Assembly (NCBI GenBank): GCA_027596195.1
Contig: JADGJG010000001.1
Span: 1 to 64,000 of the forward strand
DNA length: 64,000 bases
Origin: Podochytrium sp. JEL0797
Taxonomy: Eukaryota > Chytridiomycota > Chytridiomycetes > Chytridiales > Chytriomycetaceae
Direction of reading: 5' to 3'
Shown in pieces: positions 18,844 to 29,805 of this stretch. The translations under genes and the position numbers were made by a program. Below the pieces are notes generated by a model. That model worked only from the letters and a program-made list of their open reading frames with translations, was not told where the DNA came from and ran no database searches. Position 1 is the first letter of the stretch; every line of letters starts with the position of its first letter.

Positions 18844-19020
18844 CTCGTCGCGCCTCCAATCCGATATCGAAACAGGCGCCACCCGAATCAGTTCAACAGC
18901 AAACAATCGACCATGGCCATTCAACGCCTCAAATCGGCACAGTTCGTGAACCGCGGGAACGCGCATCGACTCGTGTTGAACCATTTCTCTAGTCGATATA
19001 AAGAGGATGCGCAGAGAGTC
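18844..19020 (+). pseudogene. Partial tandem copy of the tRNase Z 3' end
   Basis: Same-strand copy of tRNase Z bases about 18519-18700, starting 49 bases after the parent stop codon. Near-identical islands include 'cagcaaacaatcgacca', 'ggccattcaacgcctcaaat' and 'gcgcatcgactcgt'. Several substitutions and at least one small indel (between 'gccac' and 'cagcagc' of the parent) break the frame. It covers the HSTPQM and NHFSSRY motifs. Not functional. Confidence 0.9.
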
Positions 19021-19796
19021 ATTTGCGAGTGTCTAAAAATCCCCCCCTTATCCCCCCCTTGAAATGGACGACGACAGCTAATGCTAATATAGAAAAAAGT
19101 TTAAGATGAATCAATATCCAAAGAAAAATATTGCGAGGCTCAAGTTGGCGGAAGGCGTGATGAAGATCTGGGAGGGATTCCAAAAAATACCTCAATTCCA
19201 AAACGGCTGCCCACGCTCAATCCTCTGACGCAACCCGTTCGACCTAATTCACCACCCCCGCCCTGTCCTGCGCTTCGAACCGATTTTCCTTGCCCACCCA
19301 GCCCTCCTCCTTCATGGCCCAGTCCTCCATTTAACCGGACTCTCTGCTCTTGAGTTGCCGACGAACTCCATATCGTTTTCTTCTTGGATTCCGTATTGTC
19401 TACCTCAACCAACCCGATTTGGTTGGGAGTTGTTCCAGCGTCAAATGTGGCTTCAAGCACGCGTGGTCTTCATGCCTGAAGCTCAATGACCTCTTTACTT
19501 GGTGCTGGAATTGTGGTTGCCGATTAAGGAGGCTTGGAAAAGTGGCCATCCACATGGGGTGTGTTACATGCGTGGTGTGCGGTTGAAAAATTGGAGGGCT
19601 AACGCAAAAAACTGATGAGTGCCTGTGCAAAATCTGGAGGTTCCCGTGGCCCATTTTGGCATGCTGCTATCATGCACACAAATGACAGGAATCTCAAAGG
19701 ACTCTGAAAGCATGTTCAGGCTCTTGTGAATCTGAACATTTGAATTTGTATACCAATTTACTGCAACCCAAAGCAAAAACATTCACCTTCAATGCG
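19021..19796. other. Intergenic, nothing recognised
   Basis: 776 bases between the tRNase Z fragment and the LRR pseudogene. Short overlapping ORFs on both strands (longest about 106 codons, minus) have no recognisable domain. The region may hold further unidentifiable gene debris. Confidence 0.45.
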
Positions 19797-21084
19797 TCAA
19801 ATCTTGAAATTGACCACTTCACCAAACTGAAAATCACAAGTCAACGCGGTATTTAACGACATATCACACCTCTCAAGATGCTCCAAATCATGCAACTCAA
19901 CAGGCACGTTGCCAGAAAGCATGTTGTCGCGAAGGTCAAGTTTTCTCAGTTCCTGCAGCTGGCCCAGCTCTCGAGGGATGCTCACAGAGAGAGAATATTC
20001 TTGAAGCACCAAACAACTCAAACGCGAGAGCCGTCCAAACAAGGAAGGAATGGCACCAGTCAAACAGCGATTTCCTCTGAGCGCCAAGACCTTCAGATAA
20101 CTGAGGTTCACCCCCATTCCAACGGAATCGACCCCAAAATGTTGGTGTTGCCAATGAAGAGGTGTTCGAGATTCACGAGACCGCCAAGTTCAGCAGGAAG
20201 ATTGCCAGAGGGAGTATTACAGCCATGCACCCATGCTTTTTTATTCTTGGTTGTTTTTCTCCGCCTGGCCAGTGGGGATGGGGAGCCAGGGCTTGGTGAA
20301 AAGCATATGTACGTGCCAGCCCAGCATCAATGCTTGCAATCGAACAATGCAGGGGAATAGTGATCATTTTGGTGTCTTTCTTGGTGGTTTTGGAACCTAA
20401 GAGATGCCCAACCGCAAAAGTGAGAGGTTCAGGTTCCATAGAATCTCTGCTACAGATCATTGGGGTTTGTTTGAGTATTGATCAATCGGATCTTTTTTTT
20501 TCTTGAGGTAAAAAAAAATTGGGGAAAAACATGGGAAAAACAGGTTGTGCAAGTTTTTCGTGCTTTGCTATAAGCTATTTCAACAGTGTCAACTGGCTAA
20601 GTTCAGGAGGAATTGGACCAGAGAGGTCATTCGAGCGCAGAGTCAACTCTTCCAACATCTTCAGACTGAAAATGCTGTTGGGGATAGCACCAGTGAGTCC
20701 GTTTTCCTCCAAATATAACGACTTGAGCAACCCAAGAAGTCCGATTTGGGCTGGAATTGGACCGAGAGACCAGTCAACCCGCGATTTCTTCCGAGATACA
20801 AGCACTTTAAACTGCACAGGTTCCCCAACTCCTCTGGAATCGACCCTGAAATGACCGTGTGACAAACGAAGAGCTCTTCGAGATTCAAGAGATCACCGAG
20901 TTCAATGAGAAGACTACCAGAGAGCGACTTGCCGATCAGGTCCAGGCTCTTAAACCGTGTCAACAGGCTAGGTTCGGTAGGAATCGGACTGAAAGCCACT
21001 TTTCAGTCAGGGGCAGCTTTTCCAACTCATTCAGATCGCAAATACTCCAGTGATTCTGTTCCCACCCAACACTAACGACTTGAG
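19797..21084 (-). pseudogene. F-box/LRR-family pseudogene, interrupted
   Basis: Decayed relative of the intact LRR gene at 54.9-56.2 kb. On the minus strand, 21084-20573 reads LRR pieces in shifting frames (LGDLLNLEELFVCHTVISGS, IPEELGNLCSLKCLYLGRN, IGLLGLLKSLYLEENGLTGA, LSGPIPPELSQLTLLK). Then 20216-19797 reads a clean C-terminal LRR part (LKVLALRGNRCLTGAIPSLF, SIPRELGQLQELRKLDLRDN) ending TCDFQFGEVVNFKI, as in the parent. About 356 unrelated bases separate the halves, the order of repeats is scrambled, and the N-terminal F-box-like part is missing. Confidence 0.85.
20217..20572. other. Insert-like segment inside LRR pseudogene
   Basis: About 356 bases without similarity to LRR sequence, lying between two LRR-derived halves. 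It contains A/T runs near 20493-20520. I see no terminal inverted repeat, target-site duplication or transposase, so it could be an insertion, or foreign sequence joined when two separate LRR fragments were brought together. Confidence 0.5.
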
Positions 21085-21088
21085 GTTG

Positions 21089-21190
21089 CGGGTACCATCT
21101 GTAAATCACCTCCGACTAATGCATTCCTTTACTGCGTTCACTCTGCTCAAGGATCCAGTTCTCAATGCGTTGGGTGTGCAGACGCGTCGG
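21089..21190 (-). pseudogene. Fragment similar to exon 3 of the C9-methyltransferase
   Basis: Plus-strand 'ggtaccatctgtaaat' at about 21090 is identical to 21533-21548 inside exon 3 of the intact gene just upstream. The following bases (ctccgactaatgcattcc; cgttcac-ctg-tc-aa; cccagttc-type blocks) track the parent with a gap of about 30 bases. It abuts the LRR pseudogene directly and is too short and diverged to be functional. Confidence 0.65.
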
Positions 21191-21320
21191 GAAATGAAAC
21201 TTGGCAGGATTTGATTTTCATATATTTGTTTCGATTCAAATAAAGCACAAATAAAGATTCTTTTATTCACACGATTCCCATCCCCCAATCGCAAAAACAA
21301 AAACAAAAACCCCCAACCAC

Positions 21321-22904
21321 TCAGTACGAAGCCGCATTCGTTCTTCTACTCACAAACTGGTTACGATCAAACGTGTTCAGGTTCTTGTGCAACACAATCT
21401 GGTAACACGTCGCAGACCCTTGACGCGCAATAATCGAACTCCACGCCAAAAACAACTCCCACACACGGAACCATCTGACTCCATACGTCTTGACGACAAC
21501 TTCCTTGTTTTCCATCCAGTTGAGGTACCATCTGTAAATAGTAGCCGAGTAGTGCACTCCAATCGTGTCCGTGTGAGCAACCTCGTATCCAGCACGTTCA
21601 CACTGTTCCAAAACCCAGTTCAAAGGCGCAGAAGCGTCAGCACCAGGGAACACGTATTTGGCCATAAAGAGACCCCAAATGAGGTCCTCGTATTGCCAGG
21701 CACGACGGAGACCCGCGATTTGGAGGAAAAAGATACCGTCGTCTTCGAGCATTTCGCGCACTTGGATCAGGAATTCTTGGAACTTGCGGACTCCAACGTG
21801 TTCGGCCATTTCTGTTGGTTGGGAGAGAGTTTGTACGATTAGAAAGGTGTTGTGGGGAAGGGGGGGCGGGGGGAGGAAAGGCGAAAAGGCGGCGAAAATC
21901 AAATGTCAAAACAAACAAAAAAAATTCCATACCGAGACAGGTAATCTTGTCGTACTTTTCCTTGGGAATGTCGCGGTAATCCATGCACAAGATTCTCACA
22001 TTGTCGGCGACACCGGCATCGGAAGCCTTACCCATACCCCAAGCAGTCTGGTTGCGACCCAACGTGACACCGGTGACCTTGGCGCCTCGCTTGGCAGCAT
22101 GCACACTCAAGGTTCCCCATCCACAACCAATATCCAACATACGGTCACCCTTCTTGAGGTTAATCTTGTCACAAACCAAGTTGAGCTTGTTGTCCTGGAG
22201 CTGTTCGAGCGTCTCGGGCTTGTTCAAGTCCGTAATGATACCAGACGTGTAAATCATGCGCGGGCCGAGGAACCAGTTGTAAAAGTCGTCACCGCGGTCG
22301 TAGTGTTCACGGACCTGGTCCTCGTCCTGCTTCTTGGAGTGCCAGAGGGTTTCTGGGATCCACTGGGTCAGGAAGAACTTGACGTTGCCGAAAGTGAAGG
22401 AGAAGGAGGCCCATTCGTAGCGGTGTTCGAGGAGGGACATCATGGTTTGGCCCTATTACTGACGTTAGCCAATTTGCGCTTTTGATACTACCAATAAATA
22501 AATAAACACACCTCCGCCAGGTCAATCTTCTCGTCGAAATAGGCCTCAAAGAAGGTCTCCATGGGGATCTTTGCCTTGAACTTGTCCTTGAGTTGCTGGT
22601 CCTTGACGGTGATGTAGTGGCTCATGGTCTTGCCAGGCAGCCCCTTCTGGGCGCGCACGGGCGCAGCGACAGTGGCCACGTACATGTTGTAGATGGCGAA
22701 CGTGGGGAGGGCCGCAACGATAAACACAACGGGGAGCCAGAGGAGGGACACGCCCAGGGCGAGTGTCACTAGGAGAGGGACTGAGAGCACCACGGCAATC
22801 AGCTGAGTGTTGGAAAAGGACAGGGACCCGGCGCCTTCGACGGGACACGTGGCGGGCGGAACCGCGTATTTGCACGGCGCAGAGGCCGTCATGTACTTGG
22901 TCAT
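21321..22904 (-). CDS. Sphingolipid C9-methyltransferase
   Basis: SAM-dependent methyltransferase that adds the C9 methyl branch to the sphingoid base of fungal glucosylceramides, related to cyclopropane-fatty-acid synthases. 467 residues from exons 22904-22512, 22452-21933 and 21811-21321 (introns 59 and 121 nt). Two hydrophobic segments near residues 30-75 (LIAVVLSVPLLVTLALGVSL, LPVVFIVAALPTFAIYNMYV) anchor it to the ER. Family marks: DEDQVREHYDRGDDFYNWFL, the SAM-binding MLDIGCGWGTLSVHAAKRGA, CLEMAEHVGVRKF across the second splice, and the end LHKNLNTFDRNQF. The splice G|AA rebuilds the conserved EMAEHVG. This enzyme is best known from ascomycetes and basidiomycetes, so its occurrence is a useful lineage marker. 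Confidence 0.9.
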
Positions 22905-23096
22905 TTTGGGGACTGTTTTTTTTGGTTTGGTGCCTCGCGGGTCAAAGTGGTGTGGCCACCCAATTTCAGAAAATTAAATTGATACTATGGTGCCAGGTGC
23001 TGTGTTTGTGTTGGCGCATCAGTGAAAATTGTGAGGAAAGTGGCGACAAATTCAGAGAAAAAGTATACATCCTTCCAGAACAAATCGGAATAAAAA
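22905..23096. promoter_or_regulatory. Divergent promoter region
   Basis: 192 bases between the methyltransferase start on the minus strand and the unknown gene starting at 23097 on the plus strand. Both promoters must lie here. No canonical element stands out. Confidence 0.5.
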
Positions 23097-25259
23097 ATGC
23101 GCGACGGCCGCCTCTCCCCCGCCTCACGCGCCCTTGTTCTCAAATCCTGCGGAATCCTCTGCAACCCAACTCCCGTTCAAACCTCAGATAAATCCCCCGA
23201 TGCACGCGTCATGCTCTCCGACACAGTGATTCCATCACACCGCACCTTCAAAAACTACCTGCCCACTGGCACAGATTCGAATTTGTACCGCGCGCCACTG
23301 CCACGTTCCTACCGCGACACGGGGTCGCCCGTCGAAAGCACCGACAACTTGCCACCCACAAACACACCACAAGAATCGAGCCCAGAACTAGTGACACCAT
23401 CACAAGACGCGTCGTGCAAAGACTTGACTCCCGAATGCAACCCAGAAACACCCACAGCCCCTCGCTCCGAATCGTCCTCCTCCTCTTCTTGTACCACAAC
23501 AACACCCCCACTCCACTCCCCGACATCCTCTTCCACATCCCTCTCAGAAACACCCACCCCAAAACCACGGACAACCCCACCCCCCCAACAAGAACCAAAA
23601 CAACCCCACTGGCACACCCCCTACACCCACATCACCTGCGACTGGTCTATGCGCACCATGGACTCCCTCTTCAACGCGTCCTTTGTCGATTTCATCAAAA
23701 CCGAAAAGAACTGCGACTTCAATGGCCGTCATATCGCTCACCTCGTCAAAGACTACAAACTCGATCAAGTCGTGCACGGGATCAAATGGTTGGTGGAGGG
23801 GTGGTCCGTGGAGGGAACCGCGAGGTTGCTCAAGAATGTGTTTGAGGATTGGTTACCTGAGTTGGCTGGGTTTGCGATTGCGAGGATTGGGAGTGATTGG
23901 TGAGTGGATGAACGTGTATCAAATTAGCTTTCTTTCTGTATTCCTTCGATCTGATATTCTTACTTTTTGATGAAGGGAGCTGAGACCAAAAATGGGGTTG
24001 ATTGTGGCGTTCATGATGATGGGAGAAACAGAGGGAGTTGCGGCCTTGTTTATTCGCTCGCTCACGATTGGATGGGACGCTTCCAAAGTCACTGAGCTGA
24101 TTTCGTGCCTCGGTACCCGCCCCCACCACCCCTCCCCCCGACATTCCCAAGCCCACCTAATCTATTCCCACCTCCAGACTCCGTCCTCGAATGGGAATCC
24201 TCCTACTTCACAAAATTCGCCGAGCTCCTCCTCCAAGAACTCCACCTCGCCTCCCTCGCGCACGAAACCCCGGCCATCGACCCCTCTTTAATCATCCACT
24301 CCCTTTCCACCATGTACAAAACCACAACCGCGCTTACGAATCACCGCATCCTTATGGCAGACTTGCGTCTCGCCGTCGCCAAATCCCATTACTTGACGCA
24401 GTTTGCGCATAGCATCACGTGTGGAGATTGTCTTAATCGAAGAGCCTGTGGTTTCAGTTCCCGCGCTTTAACACCAAGCCCCGCGAGCGTCATTGCCGGA
24501 ATGCGGAACCGCGTGAATGTGCGGGATGGATTCCTCATGGGTCCGAACGGATCGAATCGCGGCTCGACGACTCTCGAATCACGCGCGAGGACCAGCGAAT
24601 CAGGAACACTCAACCCCCGCGACTCACTCTCCTCCGACGAAGCCTACGCAACCCTCCTCTCCCGCATCCCCCCCTCCCTTCGCGAATTTTTCGGCGACAG
24701 CAGCACCAGTGAAACCGACTTCACGTTCCCCACATCCGCCCAAGACTTTCTCGACCAATTCGACAATTCAGATATGGACTCCGAAACCTCATCCACCCAA
24801 AACCCCCTCCTCGCAACACGCACCAACAGCTCCACAAGCATCACTTCCTCCACCCCCCCAATAACCCGCTCGCACCCCGCCTTCTCTCGCCTCTCCTCCT
24901 CCCTTCTCTCCACGCACTCCCAATCCTCCTTCTTCACCCGCCAAACCAGCACAACAGAAACACCCATCTTGCCCCTCCCTACTTCCACAATCGCAGGAAT
25001 GATTGTCCCATCCTCCGTATTCCACCCTGATTCTACCACAAACGTTTTTCGGACGGCGACGGGGAGTATGATGTCACTCGCCCTGTCGAGTCTTGATCTC
25101 ACGAGTCCTGTTGTGGCAGCGGGAGTGACGGGGTTGGTTGAAGAGACTGGTGCAGAAATGGATTCGAATTTGAGAGTATTGATGGATGAAGAGGGACGTG
25201 GTGGAGTGCAACGAGTATTGGAAAGGGGTGATAGTTTTGCATCAACAAAGAGTACGTGA
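23097..25259 (+). CDS. Unknown 673-residue protein with helical core and Ser/Thr/Pro-rich regions
   Basis: Three exons: 23097-23899, 23976-24112 and 24178-25259 (introns 76 and 65 nt). Each junction keeps the frame: SDW|ELRPKMG and ISCL|DSVLEWE. Layout: a basic start (MRDGRLSPASRALVLKSCG), a long Ser/Thr/Pro tract (about residues 70-190), then a folded helical region of about 200 residues (MDSLFNASFVDFIKTEKNCD, IAHLVKDYKLDQVVHGIKWL, LIVAFMMMGETEGVAALFIR, YFTKFAELLLQELHLASLAH), a CxxC-containing segment (ITCGDCLNRRACG) and a disordered Ser-rich C-terminus. I do not recognise the domain. No signal peptide or certain membrane helix. Possibly a regulatory or cytoskeletal protein. Confidence 0.7.
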
Positions 25260-25291
25260 AAGTGGAAATTTGAATCAAATAGACACTCGTG

Positions 25292-28200
25292 TTATTCGAT
25301 ATTCTCGAGATTTACCCCATACACCCTCCTTATAGGCGCATACTCCCTCCCCAACTTCTCTTCAAACCGCGACCCAACAAGCAACTCCTTAATTCTTCCC
25401 CTCAACTGCTCCTTCCTCCACTCTCTGCTCTTCTCGTCTTTCATCTTTACCACAATGTCTCTCCACTTGCGTAGGAAACGGCGTGGTGTGAGTTTTTGGG
25501 CGAGTCGGTCGGCTTCGAGTTCTTTCTCGCGAGCGAGTTGGAGACGGGTGAAGGTGGATTCTTTGGTGGCGAGACGCCATGCACGTAGAAAGGTGGTTCG
25601 GACAGAATGGATGTTGATCGTCACGGCTTCAGACTCTCGAGACTTTTGCACTTTGAATCTCTGCACAAGATGATGAGACGAAGGCCGAAGGGGAACGGGA
25701 AAAAAAGTACAATTCAACAAACCTCACACAACGTCTCCCATTTACATTTCACTAATTTCTTGCAATAAACCTGTTCCGCTTGCTCTTCCACCAGTTCCCT
25801 CTTTACTTGCAAAGCCCGTCTCCAAAGCACCACCTTTGCAAGCACATCCCACTTGGCGCGAAACGCGTTCGCCCGCTCAACATCTTGTCGATGAGATTCA
25901 ACCAACACCTTCCATGGAATAAACGCTTTGTGTTTCATCAACGACTTGACGCGATGAGTAGAAGCTTTTTGAAGTTGCTGGAGTTGATGGTTCTTTTCGC
26001 GGATTTTTTGGTCCTCAGCCTGGAATGTATCGCACGATATGAACGAATTCAAAAAAACGAGAGAAGGCACGGGTACTACCTCTTTCGCCATCCGCCTCTC
26101 TTCCTTTTTTTGTTCTATAAACCGTTGCCTCTCGGCATCTTCCTCCGCCACACGTTTGCGTTCTTCCCCCTCTTTTTGAACCTGCCCAAAAAAACAAACC
26201 CGACGTCAAGAAAGACAAAGCACTAATGGACACGAAAAAATTACCTGAATCGCCATCTCCCTCTCCCTCCGCTTCTGCTCCACCGCATTTCTACGTTCAA
26301 GCCGTTCCTCCTCCCGTTTCTTCATTTGACCCAAAATATCGGGATTTTTCAAGCTTTTGATGACGCGTTTGATGGGAACGGGTTTTGGTGGTGAAATATC
26401 GGTGGGGCTGTGCTGATCCCGTTCAATTTGAGAAGCGGATTCAAGTTCGGAATCACGCCGCCGCCGCGACGACACCTCGGGGTTCGGCGAAAACGAAACT
26501 TCCTTCAACTTTGCTTTCCGGACTTTCAACGTCTTCAATTTCGATTCGGGAACTACGAAGTCGCAAGCTTTCGGTTCCGGAAGAGCAGCATCACAGCGAG
26601 GAGCCACAAGCCCACTAGTTATCTCCCGCTGCGTCCCCCGTTCCGGAGAAAGCGGAGCAACAGGCTTTCGTCTCGCATTCTCGACCTCCACTTCCATTGC
26701 TTCCAAAAACTCTTGCACTTTTCTTTTGCGTTCCTGATGCCGTTCCTTGATCCTCTGATTCTCGATCGCTCGTAAAAACCGCACACGCCATGCCAAGAAA
26801 AATTTCGACATCGTATTCGCGTTGAAATGTTTCACAGACTTGCGTTCATTTTCATGCGTCTGTTTGAGATGCAGTGAAAGTTGCTGAGCGTGGCGGGAGG
26901 CTTCACGGCGGGATTGGGTGGTTCGCCAGGTGACCCAGGTTCGATTTTTGGTTTTCCAGTGTTTGAGAACCTATTCATGGTCAGTGGGATATCAGAATCG
27001 GAATTAAACAGCTAGGAAGGTACGAACCAAAAGACTGCTGAGACTCCTTTTCTGTCGCATCGCGTGATCTCTCCATGCAGAAAACAAGGGCTGGGAAACA
27101 CCGAGTTTTTAGTTTTCGAATCGCGTAAGAATCAGCAAGGGTCTTACACTCAGAGTTTTTAAAGTCTTGAGCATATACAATTCCTCCGCTTTGGCCAACC
27201 CGATTTCTCTTTTGCGTTGCTTTTCCTCTTGTTTGCGTCGATGCAGTTCTTGCTCGTATTTTGCAGCGTCTTCGATTCTAACATGGGCTTCAATTCGTGT
27301 CCCTTACTAATCCGTAAATAAAGATACCTCACCGTTTCTGCTCCCTTCTCATTTCAATTTCCTTCTCTCTCTCCTCATGCGCTTTGACTTTCGCCTCCTC
27401 AACCACCGCACTCTCCACCGCTTTCATGCTCCGCAACGCAATTTCAGCCTCCCAAGTCCTACTAATCTCACTCCGCTTCAAAACAGATTCATGCGTCGGT
27501 TTCGATACAACTTCTCGTGAAGGTTTGGGAGCGTTTCGTTGGAGTTCCGCAAGTTCGCGTCTATGTTTGGCGAGAAGGTGTCGCGTGGTGGATGAAACGT
27601 GTTTTGAAGCTGTAGAATGGGTGGGATTGACGGTAGCGAGTGGGATCGGCTTGGGAACAACTTTCGCAGGCGCAGCCTACCTCACAAACCAGTTAGAATG
27701 CCCTCTTCGACAATACCGAATCCTTTCCATTCAAATTCTCACCTCTTCGATTCCAATGACTTCATTCAGAATACGTCGAATATCCTCCTTCGTAACCGGT
27801 CGATTGTTTTCCGAATCAGACAAATCGATTATGTCGTCACTTTCACAGGGTCGAAACCGCCGCGGAAGGAGCGGCTCCGACTCCCGCAACTCAACTCGAC
27901 TCGAAACATTATTCTCCACGGATTCAGGCTCGTTTTCGATCCACTGACGAAGCAGGTTCCGCGCTATGAAAAAAACGCGTCAATCGAGCAGACAAATGTG
28001 CATGCGGGTCACCTTCAATCATGACATCATCCGTATTCTCCATAACAAGATTCTGAAACGCAACAGAATCAATCCGATCGCAATCCCCCACCACACCCCA
28101 CCGATCCATCAACCCCCGCGAATCATCCTCCTTCTCAGACCCACAACTTCTCCCCTCTTCAATAAACTGACTCGCCCGCACATCATGTTTCGAATAATAC

Positions 28201-28364
28201 CGATCCGCAGAAAACAAGGGTCGCCCCGTGACGCTCGAATTGGCGGGGGTATGAAGCGGTTGCTCGTCGCGAAGGCGTCGGAGGAGAGATTCTGTGGTTG
28301 TGTTTTCGAATACGTCGATTGGGTTTGGTTTTGGACGCGTTGGTGAAGAGAATCGGGGGTTCAT
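25292..28364 (-). CDS. Sfi1/CCDC191-like Trp-repeat coiled-coil protein
   Basis: 867 residues from nine exons: 28364-28013, 27963-27743, 27676-27333, 27277-27148, 27090-27028, 26970-26245, 26181-26080, 26019-25723 and 25660-25292. Every intron (49-66 nt) is GT-AG and the frame closes to the stop. After a disordered N-terminus come charged coiled coils and at least eight Trp-centred helical repeats: FSAWRDHAMRQKRSL, LKHWKTKNRTWVTWRTTQ, FFLAWRVRFLRAIENQRIKE, FIPWKVLVESHRQ, VVLWRRALQVKRE, CKWETLCE, FLRAWRLATKES and FLRKWRDIVVKMKD. The spacing resembles centrin-binding Sfi1-type repeats and the animal centrosomal/ciliary protein CCDC191. Inference: a centriole or flagellar-base component, as expected in a zoospore-forming fungus. 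A decayed copy of its 5' part lies at 29.8-30.2 kb. Confidence 0.78.
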
Positions 28365-28527
28365 GTTCCCGTTGGAAAAAATTGTCACAAACGAAAATGC
28401 ATTTCCCCGCTTCCACCTATGCAGTTTATCTCGGTTTCAAATAAAAAAAATATGTACTCATAAGTCCGTGTTTTATGAGAATTGTAGTCAACCCCCCCCT
28501 TTTCCCCTTTCACTTTTTTCTTTTCAG

Positions 28528-29720
28528 ATACCGCCGCGCCAAGGAATCCACCCTTGTTTCCAACCTGGACCACCTCGAATCCTCCCACCACGCTGCCACC
28601 TCGCTTCTCACCACCCGCATTGCCACTCTGCAGTCTTCCGTTACTTCCCTCGAATCCCAGCTTGTCACCAACCAACAGGACCTTCCCAGAGAGGTGGCTG
28701 GTCGCATCCTCAGCTCGGTTACTCCACAGCAAGCGTGGTTGTGGAAAGCCTTCCGTGAACTCCTGTCGTCTGATGCCTTTTGCCCGTGCAAACATTGCCC
28801 GCTTCGTCTCCCCTCCTGACGTCACGCAGACCGAGTCCGAGCAGTTGACTGAGCTGAATGTTACATACATGAAGGCGCCCATCTCGTATCAGTCCGCGTT
28901 TGCGTCGCGTCAGTGAAACCCTTTTAACCATGATAGGTTGGGATGGGGAAGACTTCTGGCTTGAATCAAATGGCGATGCTCCCCGTCCCCGGCACATTGG
29001 CGGATCCAATCTTTCTTGCCCTGGGTGTTGGGATTCCATTGGCTCTTTTGCACTGCTCCAAACTCGTCTCGCTGTCTCTGACTCACTGTGGTCTTATGGG
29101 TCCTATTCCAGCCGAAATCAGAGTGGTCGCTCCAAACATTATATCTGTATGAAAACAGACTCACTGGTGTTATTCCAAGCAGTATTTTCAATCTGAAACT
29201 GTTGGAGAGGTTGTCTCTGTACTTGAATCAGCTCTCTGGTCCAATTCCCCCTGAACTTGGCCTGTTGACACTGTTGAAGGGCCTGAACCTGAGCGGTAAT
29301 ACGACTCTCACTGGCTGTCTTCCTATGGAACTTGGCGGACTCTTGAATCCTGAAGAGCTCTTCATTGTCAACACGGCCATTTCGGGGTCGATTCCGGCAG
29401 AATGGGGAAATCTCCGCAGTCTGAAGAAACTTATACTCAAACGCAATCGTGGTTTGATTGGCGTCATTCCTTCCTCGCTTGGACAGCTCTCGCGTTTGAT
29501 TCGGGTAGAGATGCAAGATTGTTCTCTCTCTGGGAGCATCCCTCACGAGTTGGGCCAGCTTCAGGAGCTGACGAGCATGAATTTGTACAACAACATGCTG
29601 ACCGGGACGGTGCCTGTTGAGTTGCGAGATTTGCAGTGTCTTCGCGAGTGTGATTTGTCTGGAAATACCGCGTTGACGTGCGAGTTTCAGTGTCGTGACA
29701 GGATCCGGTTCAAGATTTGA
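28528..29720 (+). pseudogene. F-box/LRR-family pseudogene on plus strand
   Basis: Near full-length relative of the intact gene at 54.9-56.2 kb, broken by several frameshifts. The N-terminal part reads TLVSNLDHLESSHHAATSLL and REVAGRILSSVTPQQAWLW. Then an extra T in 'gccttttgcccg' shifts the frame. DVTQTESEQLTELNVTYMKA and PISYQSAFASR follow in a second frame, ending at a stop. LGVGIPLALLHCSKLVSLSL is in a third frame. Finally 29088-29720 is an open LRR frame (LYLYENRLTGVIPSSIFNLK ... ALTCEFQCRDRIRFKI) with a proper stop. The 3' half might still be translated, but as a whole the gene is broken. Confidence 0.85.
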
Positions 29721-29805
29721 GGACTTGGACTTGGATGTTTTGCTGTTGTCAAAATAAAGTGCGGATGCAATCAGATTTTATTCAACGCGATTAGTGGAAT
29801 ATTTG

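Noticed and set aside
20217..20572. Insert as a defined transposon
   Set aside because: No terminal inverted repeats, target duplication or transposase were found; it is described only as insert-like.
21658..22485. 275-codon plus-strand ORF over the methyltransferase
   Set aside because: Shadow of exons 2-3 of the sphingolipid C9-methyltransferase, whose motifs are unambiguous on the minus strand.
28528..29720. LRR locus as a spliced functional gene
   Set aside because: I tried to join the three frames by introns, but the shifts are single-base differences from the intact copy, without GT/AG boundaries, so frameshift decay explains them better.
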